64,000 bases of DNA from Dehalobacterium sp040766325. GTDB lineage: Bacteria > Bacillota > Dehalobacteriia > Dehalobacteriales > Dehalobacteriaceae. Position numbers and translations under genes: made by a program. Positions within the stretch are counted from its first letter, which is position 1. The number at the start of each line of letters is the position of its first letter. Location of the stretch: positions 73,591-137,590 of the forward strand of contig JAXGQR010000009.1 in assembly GCA_040766325.1 (NCBI GenBank), given 5' to 3'. The notes under the pieces are model-generated. The model saw only the letters and a list, made by a program, of their open reading frames with translations, ran no database searches and was not told the origin of the DNA. This document shows positions 35,388-43,364 of the stretch, in pieces.

Positions 35388-36143
35388 CTAATACATCACC
35401 ATGCCGCCATCCACAGGGATGGTTTGGCCGGTAATGTAGTCAGCATTTTCCGACACCAAAAAAGCAACTACTCGAGCAACATCGTCCGCCGTACCTAACC
35501 TTTGCAGAGGAATCTGGTTGATTAAACCCTCTCGAGCCTTTTCAGTTAAACTATCTGTCATCGCAGTAGCAATAAACCCCGGAGCCACCGCATTCACATT
35601 AATATTTCTGCTCGCCAACTCTCGGGCCAAGGACTTGGTTAACCCCATGACGCCGGCTTTACTAGCAGCATAATTTGCTTGACCGGCATTGCCCATCAAA
35701 GCAACTACAGATGCCACATTAACAATCTTCCCATATTTTTGCTTGACCATCAACTTAACTACAGACTTACAGCAATTATAGGTGCCTTTGAGATTAACAT
35801 TGATCACATCGTCCCAATCAGATTCTTTCATACGCATGATTAAATTATCCTTGGTGATACCGGCATTATTTACTAATATGTCAATCCGTCCAAAATGTTG
35901 AGACAATTCTTGTACCATCTTATCCACTTCTGCCGCATCAGCCACGTTGCCCTGAAGGGCCATGGCCTGTCTTCCCGCAGCTTGAAGCTCTTTGACTAAG
36001 GCTTCTGCTTGCTCTCTATTTTGACCAAAGTCCACATAATTTACACCTACATGGCATCCCCGTCGAGCCAATTCCCCAACCACGGCTTTGCCAATCCCTT
36101 GTGAACCACCTGTGACTAAAGCTACCTTTCCTTCTAAACCCAT
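35388..36143 (-). CDS. fabG: 3-oxoacyl-ACP reductase
   Basis: NADPH-dependent SDR of 251 residues. Cofactor motif TGGSQGIG (11-18), NNAG (92-95), catalytic Ser145, Tyr158 and Lys162 (NYAASKAGVMGLTKSLA), and the C-terminal YITGQTIPVDGGM. Reduces 3-oxoacyl-ACP in each elongation cycle. The ATG is 1 bp after the fabD stop codon. Confidence 0.97.
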   Translation of the reverse strand: MGLEGKVALVTGGSQGIGKAVVGELARRGCHVGVNYVDFGQNREQAEALVKELQAAGRQAMALQGNVADAAEVDKMVQELSQHFGRIDILVNNAGITKDNLIMRMKESDWDDVINVNLKGTYNCCKSVVKLMVKQKYGKIVNVASVVALMGNAGQANYAASKAGVMGLTKSLARELASRNINVNAVAPGFIATAMTDSLTEKAREGLINQIPLQRLGTADDVARVVAFLVSENADYITGQTIPVDGGMVMY

Positions 36144-36144
36144 T

Positions 36145-37086
36145 TTAGCGACACTCCTTTAAAAGCGCAAGTGTATTATCTAAAGAAGCCACGTCCTCGA
36201 CATTAAATATTTTTGCTTCCTTGGTAATCTTCTTAATTAAACCGCTGAGAACCCGTCCCGCGCCCACTTCCACAAAGACATTGACACCGGCTTCCACCAA
36301 TGTGTTGACACAGTCTTCCCATAAAACGGGATGATCGACCTGCTGAGTGAGAGCCTCTCGAATATCTTCATGAGCCTGGATCAACCGGCCATGGACATTG
36401 GCGGCTACGGGTATCATAGCATCTTTAATATCAGCTTTTTTCAGATGTTCTTCCATGGCTTTTCCGGCGCTCGCGAGCAAACTGGAATGAAAGGGTCCGC
36501 TGACGGCCAGGAGCAAGGCTCTTTTCGCCCCCATTTCCTTCGCCATGTCTACTGCTTTTTCCACAGCCGTTGTCTCTCCGGCAATAACGATCTGACCGGG
36601 ACAGTTAAAGTTTGCCGGTTCCACGACACCATAAGCACCGGCTTTAGCACAGAGTTCCTGAATTTGCTCTTTAGACATTCCTAAGACAGCCGCCATGGTT
36701 CCTGCTCCCGCCGGTACCGCCTGGGTCATTACTTCGCCCCGAAAACGCACCAAGCTCAAAGCTTCCTGATAATCCAAAGCACCCGCCGCGACCAAAGCAG
36801 CATACTCACCCAAACTATGACCGGCGGTAAAGTCGGCTATGATACCGCGTCCCTCTAATACCCTTAAACAAGCAATACTGGTGGCCAAGAGTGCCGGCTG
36901 AGTATTGTATGTAATTTTCAAGTCTTCCTCTGGGCCCTGCCAACAAAGTTCTGTTAAGGGGAAACCTAAAACCTGATCTGCTTCGGTAAAAGCGGCTTTG
37001 GCTTCCGTAAAATGCTCGGCTAATTCCTTTCCCATGCCCACATACTGGGATCCTTGACCGGGAAAGACAAAAGCAATTTTATTCAT
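36145..37086 (-). CDS. fabD: Malonyl-CoA:ACP transacylase
   Basis: Loads malonyl groups on ACP. FVFPGQGSQYVGMG start, nucleophile Ser91 in AGHSLGEYAAL, catalytic His near 200 in VSGPFHSSLL, and QVDHPVLWEDCV near the end. I place the start at ATG 37086 with AAGGAGG 6 nt before it; a GTG two codons upstream is less likely. It overlaps the fabK stop by 8 bp, so translation is coupled. Confidence 0.96.
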   Translation of the reverse strand: MNKIAFVFPGQGSQYVGMGKELAEHFTEAKAAFTEADQVLGFPLTELCWQGPEEDLKITYNTQPALLATSIACLRVLEGRGIIADFTAGHSLGEYAALVAAGALDYQEALSLVRFRGEVMTQAVPAGAGTMAAVLGMSKEQIQELCAKAGAYGVVEPANFNCPGQIVIAGETTAVEKAVDMAKEMGAKRALLLAVSGPFHSSLLASAGKAMEEHLKKADIKDAMIPVAANVHGRLIQAHEDIREALTQQVDHPVLWEDCVNTLVEAGVNVFVEVGAGRVLSGLIKKITKEAKIFNVEDVASLDNTLALLKECR

Positions 37087-38032
37087 AAGCACCCTCCTTG
37101 AGAACAGCTAAAAAATCTAAGGTTTTTTCCGCCTGGGTCATGATTTCATCAATGATCTCCCTTGCCGGTTGAATCTTAGTTACCGCAGCGGCAATCTGAC
37201 CTGCCATCAGGGAACCCATTTCCACATCTCCGTCCACTACGGCAGCCCGCAAGCGTCCGGTACCCAGTTTTTCCAAATCATCCGGCAAAGCGTTTTCCTG
37301 TATCATACGTTCAAATTCCTTGGTCAGTTTATTCTTGAGTACCCGAACAAAGTGACCGCCTGTGCCGGTTAATGTGGTATCTCTCTCCTTGGCATTAATG
37401 ATGGCCTTCTTAAAATTTTCATGGGCGATACATTCTTCAGCACAAATAAAACGAGTACCAATTTGCACCCCACAAGCTCCTAAGGCGAGGGCAGCAATCA
37501 ATCCCCGCCCGTCATAAATGCCCCCGGCCGCAATAACAGGAACTTTTACCGCATCAACGATCTGAGGTACCAGAGGAAAGGTGGTAATCTCCCCTACATG
37601 ACCGCCACATTCCATGCCTTCGGCAATAAAAGCATCTGCTCCAGCTCGTTCCAGCCTTTTGGCTAAAATGGGGGATGATACTACCGGAATGATTTTGATA
37701 CCCTGCTCTTTGAGCAGAGGTACATGCTTACCGGGATTCCCCGCTCCTGTGGTAACTACCGGGATTCTCTCCTCGATAACGATTTGAATCACATCATCCA
37801 CAAAGGGGGAAAGATAATAGACATTGACACCAAAGGGCTTGGGGGTTCTCTCCCGTACTTTGCGAATTTCCTGGCGCACCACATCCGGAGGGGCATTTCC
37901 TGCTGCCACAATGCCTAATCCCCCTGCTTCAGAAACAGCGGCGGCTAATTCTCCCGTGGCCACCCAGGCCATGCCCCCCTGAATAATGGGATACTGAATA
38001 TTCAATAGTTTACAGAGTTCCGTCTGAAACAT
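37079..38032 (-). CDS. fabK: Enoyl-ACP reductase II
   Basis: FMN/NAD(P)H-dependent enoyl-ACP reductase, 317 residues. YPIIQGGMAWVATGELAAAVSEAGGLGIVAAG start, VTTGAGNPG, FIAEGMECGGHVGE, VPVIAAGGIYDGRGLIAALALGACGVQIGTRF and the C-terminal SLMAGQIAAAV segment all match FabK. No FabI is seen, so this is the likely final reductase of the cycle. It lies between fabH and fabD, its standard place. Confidence 0.94.
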   Translation of the reverse strand: MFQTELCKLLNIQYPIIQGGMAWVATGELAAAVSEAGGLGIVAAGNAPPDVVRQEIRKVRERTPKPFGVNVYYLSPFVDDVIQIVIEERIPVVTTGAGNPGKHVPLLKEQGIKIIPVVSSPILAKRLERAGADAFIAEGMECGGHVGEITTFPLVPQIVDAVKVPVIAAGGIYDGRGLIAALALGACGVQIGTRFICAEECIAHENFKKAIINAKERDTTLTGTGGHFVRVLKNKLTKEFERMIQENALPDDLEKLGTGRLRAAVVDGDVEMGSLMAGQIAAAVTKIQPAREIIDEIMTQAEKTLDFLAVLKEGAYE

Positions 38033-38048
38033 ATTTCCCCTCCCTAGC

Positions 38049-39041
38049 TTACTTATTCCATTTAATTACTACTGATCCCCAGGTAAGACCGGCCCCAAAG
38101 CCAACCAAGACCAGAACATCATCCTTTTTTAGTTTTTGGGTCCGATAAAGCTCATCTAAAGCCACCGGAATAGAGGCACTGGACATATTACCATATTTTG
38201 TTAAGTTGATAAAGGCTTTTTCCATGGGTAACCCCAAACGACGCATGGCGGCCTCCACAATACGCATATTGGCCTGATGAGGAACCACATAGGCTACATC
38301 ATCCTTGTTGAGACTGGCTTTTTCTAAAGCTGCTAAGGCAGCACTTCCCATTACCCGCACAGCAAATTTATAAACTTCCTGCCCATTCATGGACATACAA
38401 TGAAGTTTGTTTTCAACCGTTTCATGGCTAGCCGGCCGGGCCGCTCCTCCGGCAGGAACCTTCAACAGATCTCCCCCGCTGCCATCCGCACCAAGGTAGA
38501 AAGAAAGAAGTCCTTTCCCCCTTTCCTCCGGTCTTAAAACAGCTGCTCCGGCACCATCGCCAAAGAGCACACAGGTATTCCGGTCCTCCCAATCTACAAT
38601 CCGACTCAAGGTTTCAGCGCCCACCACCAATACGTTTTCATAGATTCCTGTCGCTATAAACTGGGCCCCTGTGGCTAAGCCATAAATAAAACCGGAACAG
38701 GCTGCTTCCACATCCATAGACGGCTTACCCTTAATACCTAATTTCTCCTGCAGGATACAGGCCGTAGCCGGAAAAAGCATATCCGGAGTACAGGTTGCCA
38801 CAATAATTAAATCCAACTCTTCCGCTTTTAACCCGGCATCTGCCAAAGCAAGCTTGGCCGCTTCATAAGCCAAATCTGACGTAGTTTCCTTTTGGGCAGC
38901 AATATGACGAGTGGAAATACCCGTTCTGGAGATAATCCAATCATCATTTGTATCGACCATCTGCTCCAAATCGGCATTAGTTAAAATGCGTTCCGGAACA
39001 TAAGAACCTACTCCGGCAATACCCACGGATCGTATTTCCAT
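38049..39041 (-). CDS. fabH: 3-oxoacyl-ACP synthase III
   Basis: Initiates fatty acid synthesis by condensing acyl-CoA with malonyl-ACP. Catalytic Cys115 (VEAACSGFIYGL), His in YVVPHQANMRI near 255 and Asn in NLTKYGNMSSASIP near 285. Full length at 330. In Gram-positives FabH often takes branched primers, but the primer preference cannot be read here. Its ATG lies 3 bp after the plsX stop. Confidence 0.97.
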   Translation of the reverse strand: MEIRSVGIAGVGSYVPERILTNADLEQMVDTNDDWIISRTGISTRHIAAQKETTSDLAYEAAKLALADAGLKAEELDLIIVATCTPDMLFPATACILQEKLGIKGKPSMDVEAACSGFIYGLATGAQFIATGIYENVLVVGAETLSRIVDWEDRNTCVLFGDGAGAAVLRPEERGKGLLSFYLGADGSGGDLLKVPAGGAARPASHETVENKLHCMSMNGQEVYKFAVRVMGSAALAALEKASLNKDDVAYVVPHQANMRIVEAAMRRLGLPMEKAFINLTKYGNMSSASIPVALDELYRTQKLKKDDVLVLVGFGAGLTWGSVVIKWNK

Positions 39042-39044
39042 ATC

Positions 39045-40034
39045 TTAACTTCCACCTTCCCGAACAATCGATTCTTCCATTTGCTCAACAAAACGCCCCT
39101 CGACACATTCTCTCGCGACACGGATCGCGTTTTCAATAGCGCGCGCCTTTGAGCTTCCATGACAAATAATACTGACCCCCTTGACACCTAAAAGAGGTGC
39201 GCCTCCTACCTCCGCATAGTCCATCATCTTTTTGATATTTTTTAAGGCGGGTAAGAGCAGGGCTGCTCCTATTTTTACCCGCAAATCCCTTTCAAATTCC
39301 CTCTTCATTAGAGTAAACAAGGTATTGCCTAAACCTTCGGATACTTTTAGCAGAACGTTACCGGTAAAACCGTCACATACCGCAACATCGTAGGTACCTG
39401 CCGGAATATCCCGGCCTTCAATATTTCCAATAAAATTTAACTGGGTGTTTTTTAATAGCTGGTGCGCAGAAACAACAGTATCGTTCCCTTTGCTCTCTTC
39501 CGCACCATTAGATAATAAGGCTACCCTGGGATTCTTGATCTTGAGGATTACCTCGGCATAAGTCTTTCCCATAATAGCGAATTGTACCAATTGTTTGGCT
39601 TCTGCATTGGAATTAGCCCCAATATCCAATACCACCTTTCCGCCCTGGAGTGTGGGATAAATGGTAGAAATAGCAGGACGATCAATCCCTTCAATTCTTT
39701 TCAACAGGAGCAGAGCGGACGCCATCTGAGCCGCTGTACTGCCTGCCGAAACCACGGCCTCTGCCTCTTTATCTTTGACCAGCTTTGTGGCCACCCAAAT
39801 GGATGAATCCCTTTTTTTTCTTAAAGATTCTACCGATTCATCCATACCCATTACTTCGGACGCATGATGAATCCTAATATTGGCAGGGAGCTCTGCACCA
39901 TTCTTTTGGATCAGATCCTCGCGACCCACTAAAATAATCTCTGTATCCGGAAACCTTTTCCCCGCCTGGATTGCTCCGGCGATGATTTCTCCGGGAGCAT
40001 AGTCTCCTCCCATGACATCTAATGCTATTCTCAC
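39045..40034 (-). CDS. plsX: Phosphate acyltransferase PlsX
   Basis: Makes acyl-phosphate from acyl-ACP for phospholipid synthesis. RIALDVMGGDYAPGEIIAGA start, VSAGSTAAQMASALL, LDIGANSNA and VCDGFTGNVLLKVSEGLG are all present in the 329 residues. GTG start at 40034 with GAGGAGG upstream. Follows fapR by 12 bp and precedes fabH. Confidence 0.97.
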   Translation of the reverse strand: MRIALDVMGGDYAPGEIIAGAIQAGKRFPDTEIILVGREDLIQKNGAELPANIRIHHASEVMGMDESVESLRKKRDSSIWVATKLVKDKEAEAVVSAGSTAAQMASALLLLKRIEGIDRPAISTIYPTLQGGKVVLDIGANSNAEAKQLVQFAIMGKTYAEVILKIKNPRVALLSNGAEESKGNDTVVSAHQLLKNTQLNFIGNIEGRDIPAGTYDVAVCDGFTGNVLLKVSEGLGNTLFTLMKREFERDLRVKIGAALLLPALKNIKKMMDYAEVGGAPLLGVKGVSIICHGSSKARAIENAIRVARECVEGRFVEQMEESIVREGGS

Positions 40035-40046
40035 AAAAAAGCCTCC

Positions 40047-40625
40047 TCAGTCCCTTTTAAACTTTTGGTCCTGAACGGACAATACAATCTGCGCTTTAAA
40101 AACAACTTCCAAATCAACCTTCGAATGCACGGAAACCAGAACGGTCGTGCCGCGTTCGGCCTTCACCGTGGCTTTGGCCACAATCTTCTCACCCAAATAA
40201 ACAGGTCTTTTGTAGCGAATGCGAGCACTGCCGGTCCATACTACCTGTGCATCTACCACAGAAACTGCCAATGAATTGGCTTGGGCAAACAAATAATGGC
40301 CGCGGGCAACCTGAGTTTTCTCTAAAACCATATCTTCTGTAATCGTTAAGACAGAGATGCCGCTTTTATTCAACTCCAAATCCATTAATTCACCCACAAC
40401 TTCATGGGTATCCAGAGCCGTTGGTTTTTGAAAGGCATCCTGTGCCACAAAGCGCAACCTTTTTCGTACCTCCGGAATGCCTAATATTTGGCGATCTAAA
40501 CGGATCGTGGCAACACTGACGCCCAAATGTCGGGCCAGTTCATCGTCCGTGACAAAGGGATGCATCTCAAGATATTCTTCTAAGTATTGATGTCTTTTCG
40601 TGCGCCCCGAAAATTTCGGCTTCAT
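40047..40625 (-). CDS. fapR: Fatty acid and phospholipid biosynthesis repressor FapR
   Basis: 192 residues: N-terminal helix-turn-helix (VTDDELARHLGVSVATIRLDRQILGIPEVRKR, about 25-56), linker, and a C-terminal hot-dog domain (about 95-185) that binds malonyl-CoA. Malonyl-CoA releases FapR from DNA, so lipid genes turn on when precursor is ample. It is first in the fap-plsX-fab operon, and a matching palindrome lies just upstream, consistent with self-control. Confidence 0.95.
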   Translation of the reverse strand: MKPKFSGRTKRHQYLEEYLEMHPFVTDDELARHLGVSVATIRLDRQILGIPEVRKRLRFVAQDAFQKPTALDTHEVVGELMDLELNKSGISVLTITEDMVLEKTQVARGHYLFAQANSLAVSVVDAQVVWTGSARIRYKRPVYLGEKIVAKATVKAERGTTVLVSVHSKVDLEVVFKAQIVLSVQDQKFKRD

Positions 40626-40651
40626 TTTATCACCTTATAATATTACATTGT

Positions 40652-40670
40652 ATTATGACCAGGTTATAAT
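40652..40670 (-). promoter_or_regulatory. Probable FapR operator
   Basis: ATTATGACCAGGTTATAAT is a near-perfect 19-bp palindrome with the ACCnGGT centre and A/T flanks of FapR boxes (consensus near TTAGTACCTRGTACTAA). It lies 27 nt before the fapR start and contains TATAAT-like sequence, so bound FapR would block the promoter. Confidence 0.65.
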
Positions 40671-40824
40671 GTATTATATTCTGAAGCAGCAAAGAATGCA
40701 AGAAAAAAACGCGTACAAAATACGCGTTAATCCGGTAAAAATCGATCAATTCATTTGCCGTCCCTTAATTTCTTGAATCATTCTCATGCTAAAGAAGCCT
40801 AATCTTCAAAAGTGGGGTCTTCCC

Positions 40825-42306
40825 TTAAACTTGAGAATGTTCATAAATCAAATCGTTTTTCAGCTTCCACAGATCTCTTGAGAGATTCACGTAATATTCA
40901 TGGGGGTTTTCAAAGCGGAGAATCTCCGGCCAAAGGGTGTCCACCATCCGTGCGCAGTAAGCCTGAATCTCCTTAACTGTCGGCAGGTGATAGATGAGTT
41001 TTCCTCGGTCAAAGATCTGTACCATCATTTCTTGCCCATGAAAATTTTCCACTTTTCTTTTCTTCCAGGGAAATAAGGGATTAAATATTTCAAAAGGCTC
41101 CGAATTATCAATGGTTTCATCTTCTAAGGTAATGATATCGGCAATTCCTTTACCCGTTTCATTATCATACAAGCGGAAAAGTTTTTTCGCACCGGGATCG
41201 GTAATCTTGCCTACATTATTGCTGATCTTCATTTTAGGAATGATGTGCCCGTTTTGCTCCACCGCACTCAATTTATATACTCCGCCAAAGACCGGGTCCG
41301 ATTTTGCAGTAATCAGGCGTTCTCCCACGCCAAAGATATCAATAGGTGCATCCAAAAGAAGAAGTTCCCGAATAATGTCTTCATCCAAAGAACTGGAAAC
41401 CATAATTTTACAATCGGTAAGGCCGGCCTGATCTAGTTCCCGACGCACCATTTTGGCCAAATAGGAAAAGTCGCCGCTGTCAATGCGCACGGCCTTCAAA
41501 CGATAACCATGAGGGTTTAGCTCCTCCTGGGCCACTTTAATGGCATTAGGCAAGCCTGATTTTAAAACATTGTACGTATCAATTAAAAAAACACAGTTTT
41601 TGGGGTAGGTTCTGGCATAAGCCTGAAAAGCTTCCAGTTCCGAGGGAAATAGCTGCACCCAGCTATGAGCCATGGTCCCCGATGCAGGGATGTCAAACTT
41701 GTGAGCAGCTAAGGTACAAGAGGTCCCCACCGCACCGCCGATAAATGCTGCTCGGGCTCCGTAAATAGCTGCGTCCCCTCCTTGGGCTCTGCGTGCACCA
41801 AATTCTACAATGTTGTGCCCGGAAGCAGCACGTACGATACGATTAGTTTTGGTGGCAATTAAGCTTTGATGGTTGATAATTAAAAGAAGCATGGTTTCGA
41901 TAAATTGAGCTTGAATCACGGGACCACGCACTTTAACAATAGGCTCATTGGGGAAAACTGGGGTACCTTCCGGTACTGCCCAAACATCACAAACGAACTG
42001 GAAATTTTTTAAATAATCCAGAAATCTTTCCGAGAAGATACCTTGAGCACGCAAATAAGCAAGATCTTCTTCTGTAAATTTTAGATTGTCCAAGTAATCT
42101 ATCAACTGCTCTAAGCCTGCAGCGATGGCAAATCCTCCGTTATCCGGCACCTTGCGGAAAAACATATCAAAATAGGCAATCTGATCAGCCAAGCCGTTTT
42201 CTAAATAACCATTGGCCATGGTAATCTCATAGAAATCCGTGAGCAGTGTTCGCTTCCGGCATGAGCTGTCTTTTTGCCTGAAATCATGTAAATCTGAATT
42301 GGTCAT
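40825..42306 (-). CDS. pncB: Nicotinate phosphoribosyltransferase
   Basis: Salvages nicotinate to NaMN for NAD synthesis, using PRPP with ATP hydrolysis. 493 residues with LLTDFYEITMANGYLENG at the N-terminus, EFGARRAQGGDAAIYGARAAFIGG near 170-195, HSWVQLFPSELEAF near 226 and VRIDSGDF near 285. The size fits the long type II PncB form of Firmicutes. It is a single gene with GGAGGTAGG before the ATG. Confidence 0.95.
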   Translation of the reverse strand: MTNSDLHDFRQKDSSCRKRTLLTDFYEITMANGYLENGLADQIAYFDMFFRKVPDNGGFAIAAGLEQLIDYLDNLKFTEEDLAYLRAQGIFSERFLDYLKNFQFVCDVWAVPEGTPVFPNEPIVKVRGPVIQAQFIETMLLLIINHQSLIATKTNRIVRAASGHNIVEFGARRAQGGDAAIYGARAAFIGGAVGTSCTLAAHKFDIPASGTMAHSWVQLFPSELEAFQAYARTYPKNCVFLIDTYNVLKSGLPNAIKVAQEELNPHGYRLKAVRIDSGDFSYLAKMVRRELDQAGLTDCKIMVSSSLDEDIIRELLLLDAPIDIFGVGERLITAKSDPVFGGVYKLSAVEQNGHIIPKMKISNNVGKITDPGAKKLFRLYDNETGKGIADIITLEDETIDNSEPFEIFNPLFPWKKRKVENFHGQEMMVQIFDRGKLIYHLPTVKEIQAYCARMVDTLWPEILRFENPHEYYVNLSRDLWKLKNDLIYEHSQV

Positions 42307-42502
42307 AACCTACCTCCAACAACACTTTTTCTGATTTTACCACATATCCGGTTAGATAAGCAAAATTTTCTAGTTATTTCTTCAGAATTCTCAAAACATA
42401 ATTCTTGGAAAAACCCCTTTAAGGAAACTCACAAAAATGAACCCTATTAGCATTCGGCAAAGGAAAACAATGTCCTGCATCAAGCACCCAGCACTAATAA
42501 GC

Positions 42503-42550
42503 AAAAAAGATCCTCATCAACCCATACCCTGAGGCATGTTGACAAGGATC
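42503..42550 (-). terminator. Terminator after alkD
   Basis: Minus-strand stem GATCCTTGTCAAC (42550-42538) / GTTGATGAGGATC (42521-42509), followed by TTTTTT. Confidence 0.8.
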
Positions 42551-42558
42551 ATGGCTTT

Positions 42559-43272
42559 TTAGATTAGCCCTTTTAAAAACCTTTGACGCAGTTCAGGTTC
42601 AAATTTTTCAATGGCATAACGGAGCATGGTCCGAGGCATATCCTGATAATGATCAGTTAAGAAATCAACGGCCGTCACAAAATCTCGTTTGCCCACTTCC
42701 CTTAACATCCATCCTACTGCTTTGTGGATGAGATCATGAGGATGATCTAAGAAGATTTTTGCTAGGGCTAAAGTATCCTGAAAGGAGTTATTCTTAATGA
42801 AATAAAAGGTGGCAATGATTGCCGTTCTTTGTTTCCAAAGTTCCTGGGACCGAGCAAGATCATATAATATTTTCTTATCTTTGTGCAAGAGATAAGAACC
42901 GAGAATTTTATCCGCAGAGGCGTCCACCAGATCCCAATTATTAACAAAGGGTAAGTGCTTCAGATAAAAATCCACCAACTCTTTGTGCTTTTCTTCCTCC
43001 CGGGCTTGGGCATATTTTTCAACCAAAATCAAAAGGGCCGTCATACGGTATTCGTGAATCGGGTCCTTTAACAAGGTTCCCAGCTCTTTTAAGCTAATCT
43101 CTTGATAATATTTTCGGGCTACTTTCCTTTGATGGGGCACGGTAACGCCAATAAATACATCCCCTTCCCCATATTCACCGGCTCCGGTTTTGAAAAATCG
43201 GGGATAAAATGAGGCCTTTTCAGGATTGATATATTGATTTAACTCAGCTTTAATCTTTTGGCAAATACTCAT
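42559..43272 (-). CDS. DNA alkylation repair protein, AlkD-like HEAT-repeat glycosylase
   Basis: 237 residues built of HEAT-like helices, matching AlkD/AlkC-type DNA alkylation repair proteins: FFKTGAGEYGEGDVFIGVTVPHQRKVARKYY, HEYRMTALLILVEKY, NNWDLVDASADKILG, HDLIHKAVGWMLREVGKRD and PRTMLRYAIEKF. AlkD removes bulky or positively charged N3/N7-alkyl bases without base flipping. It lies 92 bp downstream of the TIM-ligase fusion in the same direction, so it may be on the T-box controlled transcript; a terminator follows it. Confidence 0.92.
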   Translation of the reverse strand: MSICQKIKAELNQYINPEKASFYPRFFKTGAGEYGEGDVFIGVTVPHQRKVARKYYQEISLKELGTLLKDPIHEYRMTALLILVEKYAQAREEEKHKELVDFYLKHLPFVNNWDLVDASADKILGSYLLHKDKKILYDLARSQELWKQRTAIIATFYFIKNNSFQDTLALAKIFLDHPHDLIHKAVGWMLREVGKRDFVTAVDFLTDHYQDMPRTMLRYAIEKFEPELRQRFLKGLI

Positions 43273-43364
43273 AATCTCACCTCACAAGATCTCTTGATGG
43301 TGTCAAGGTGCGTATGTGTTTAAGTACCTTTAAAAGAAGTCCCATTCACTCAAGTCTTCATGGT

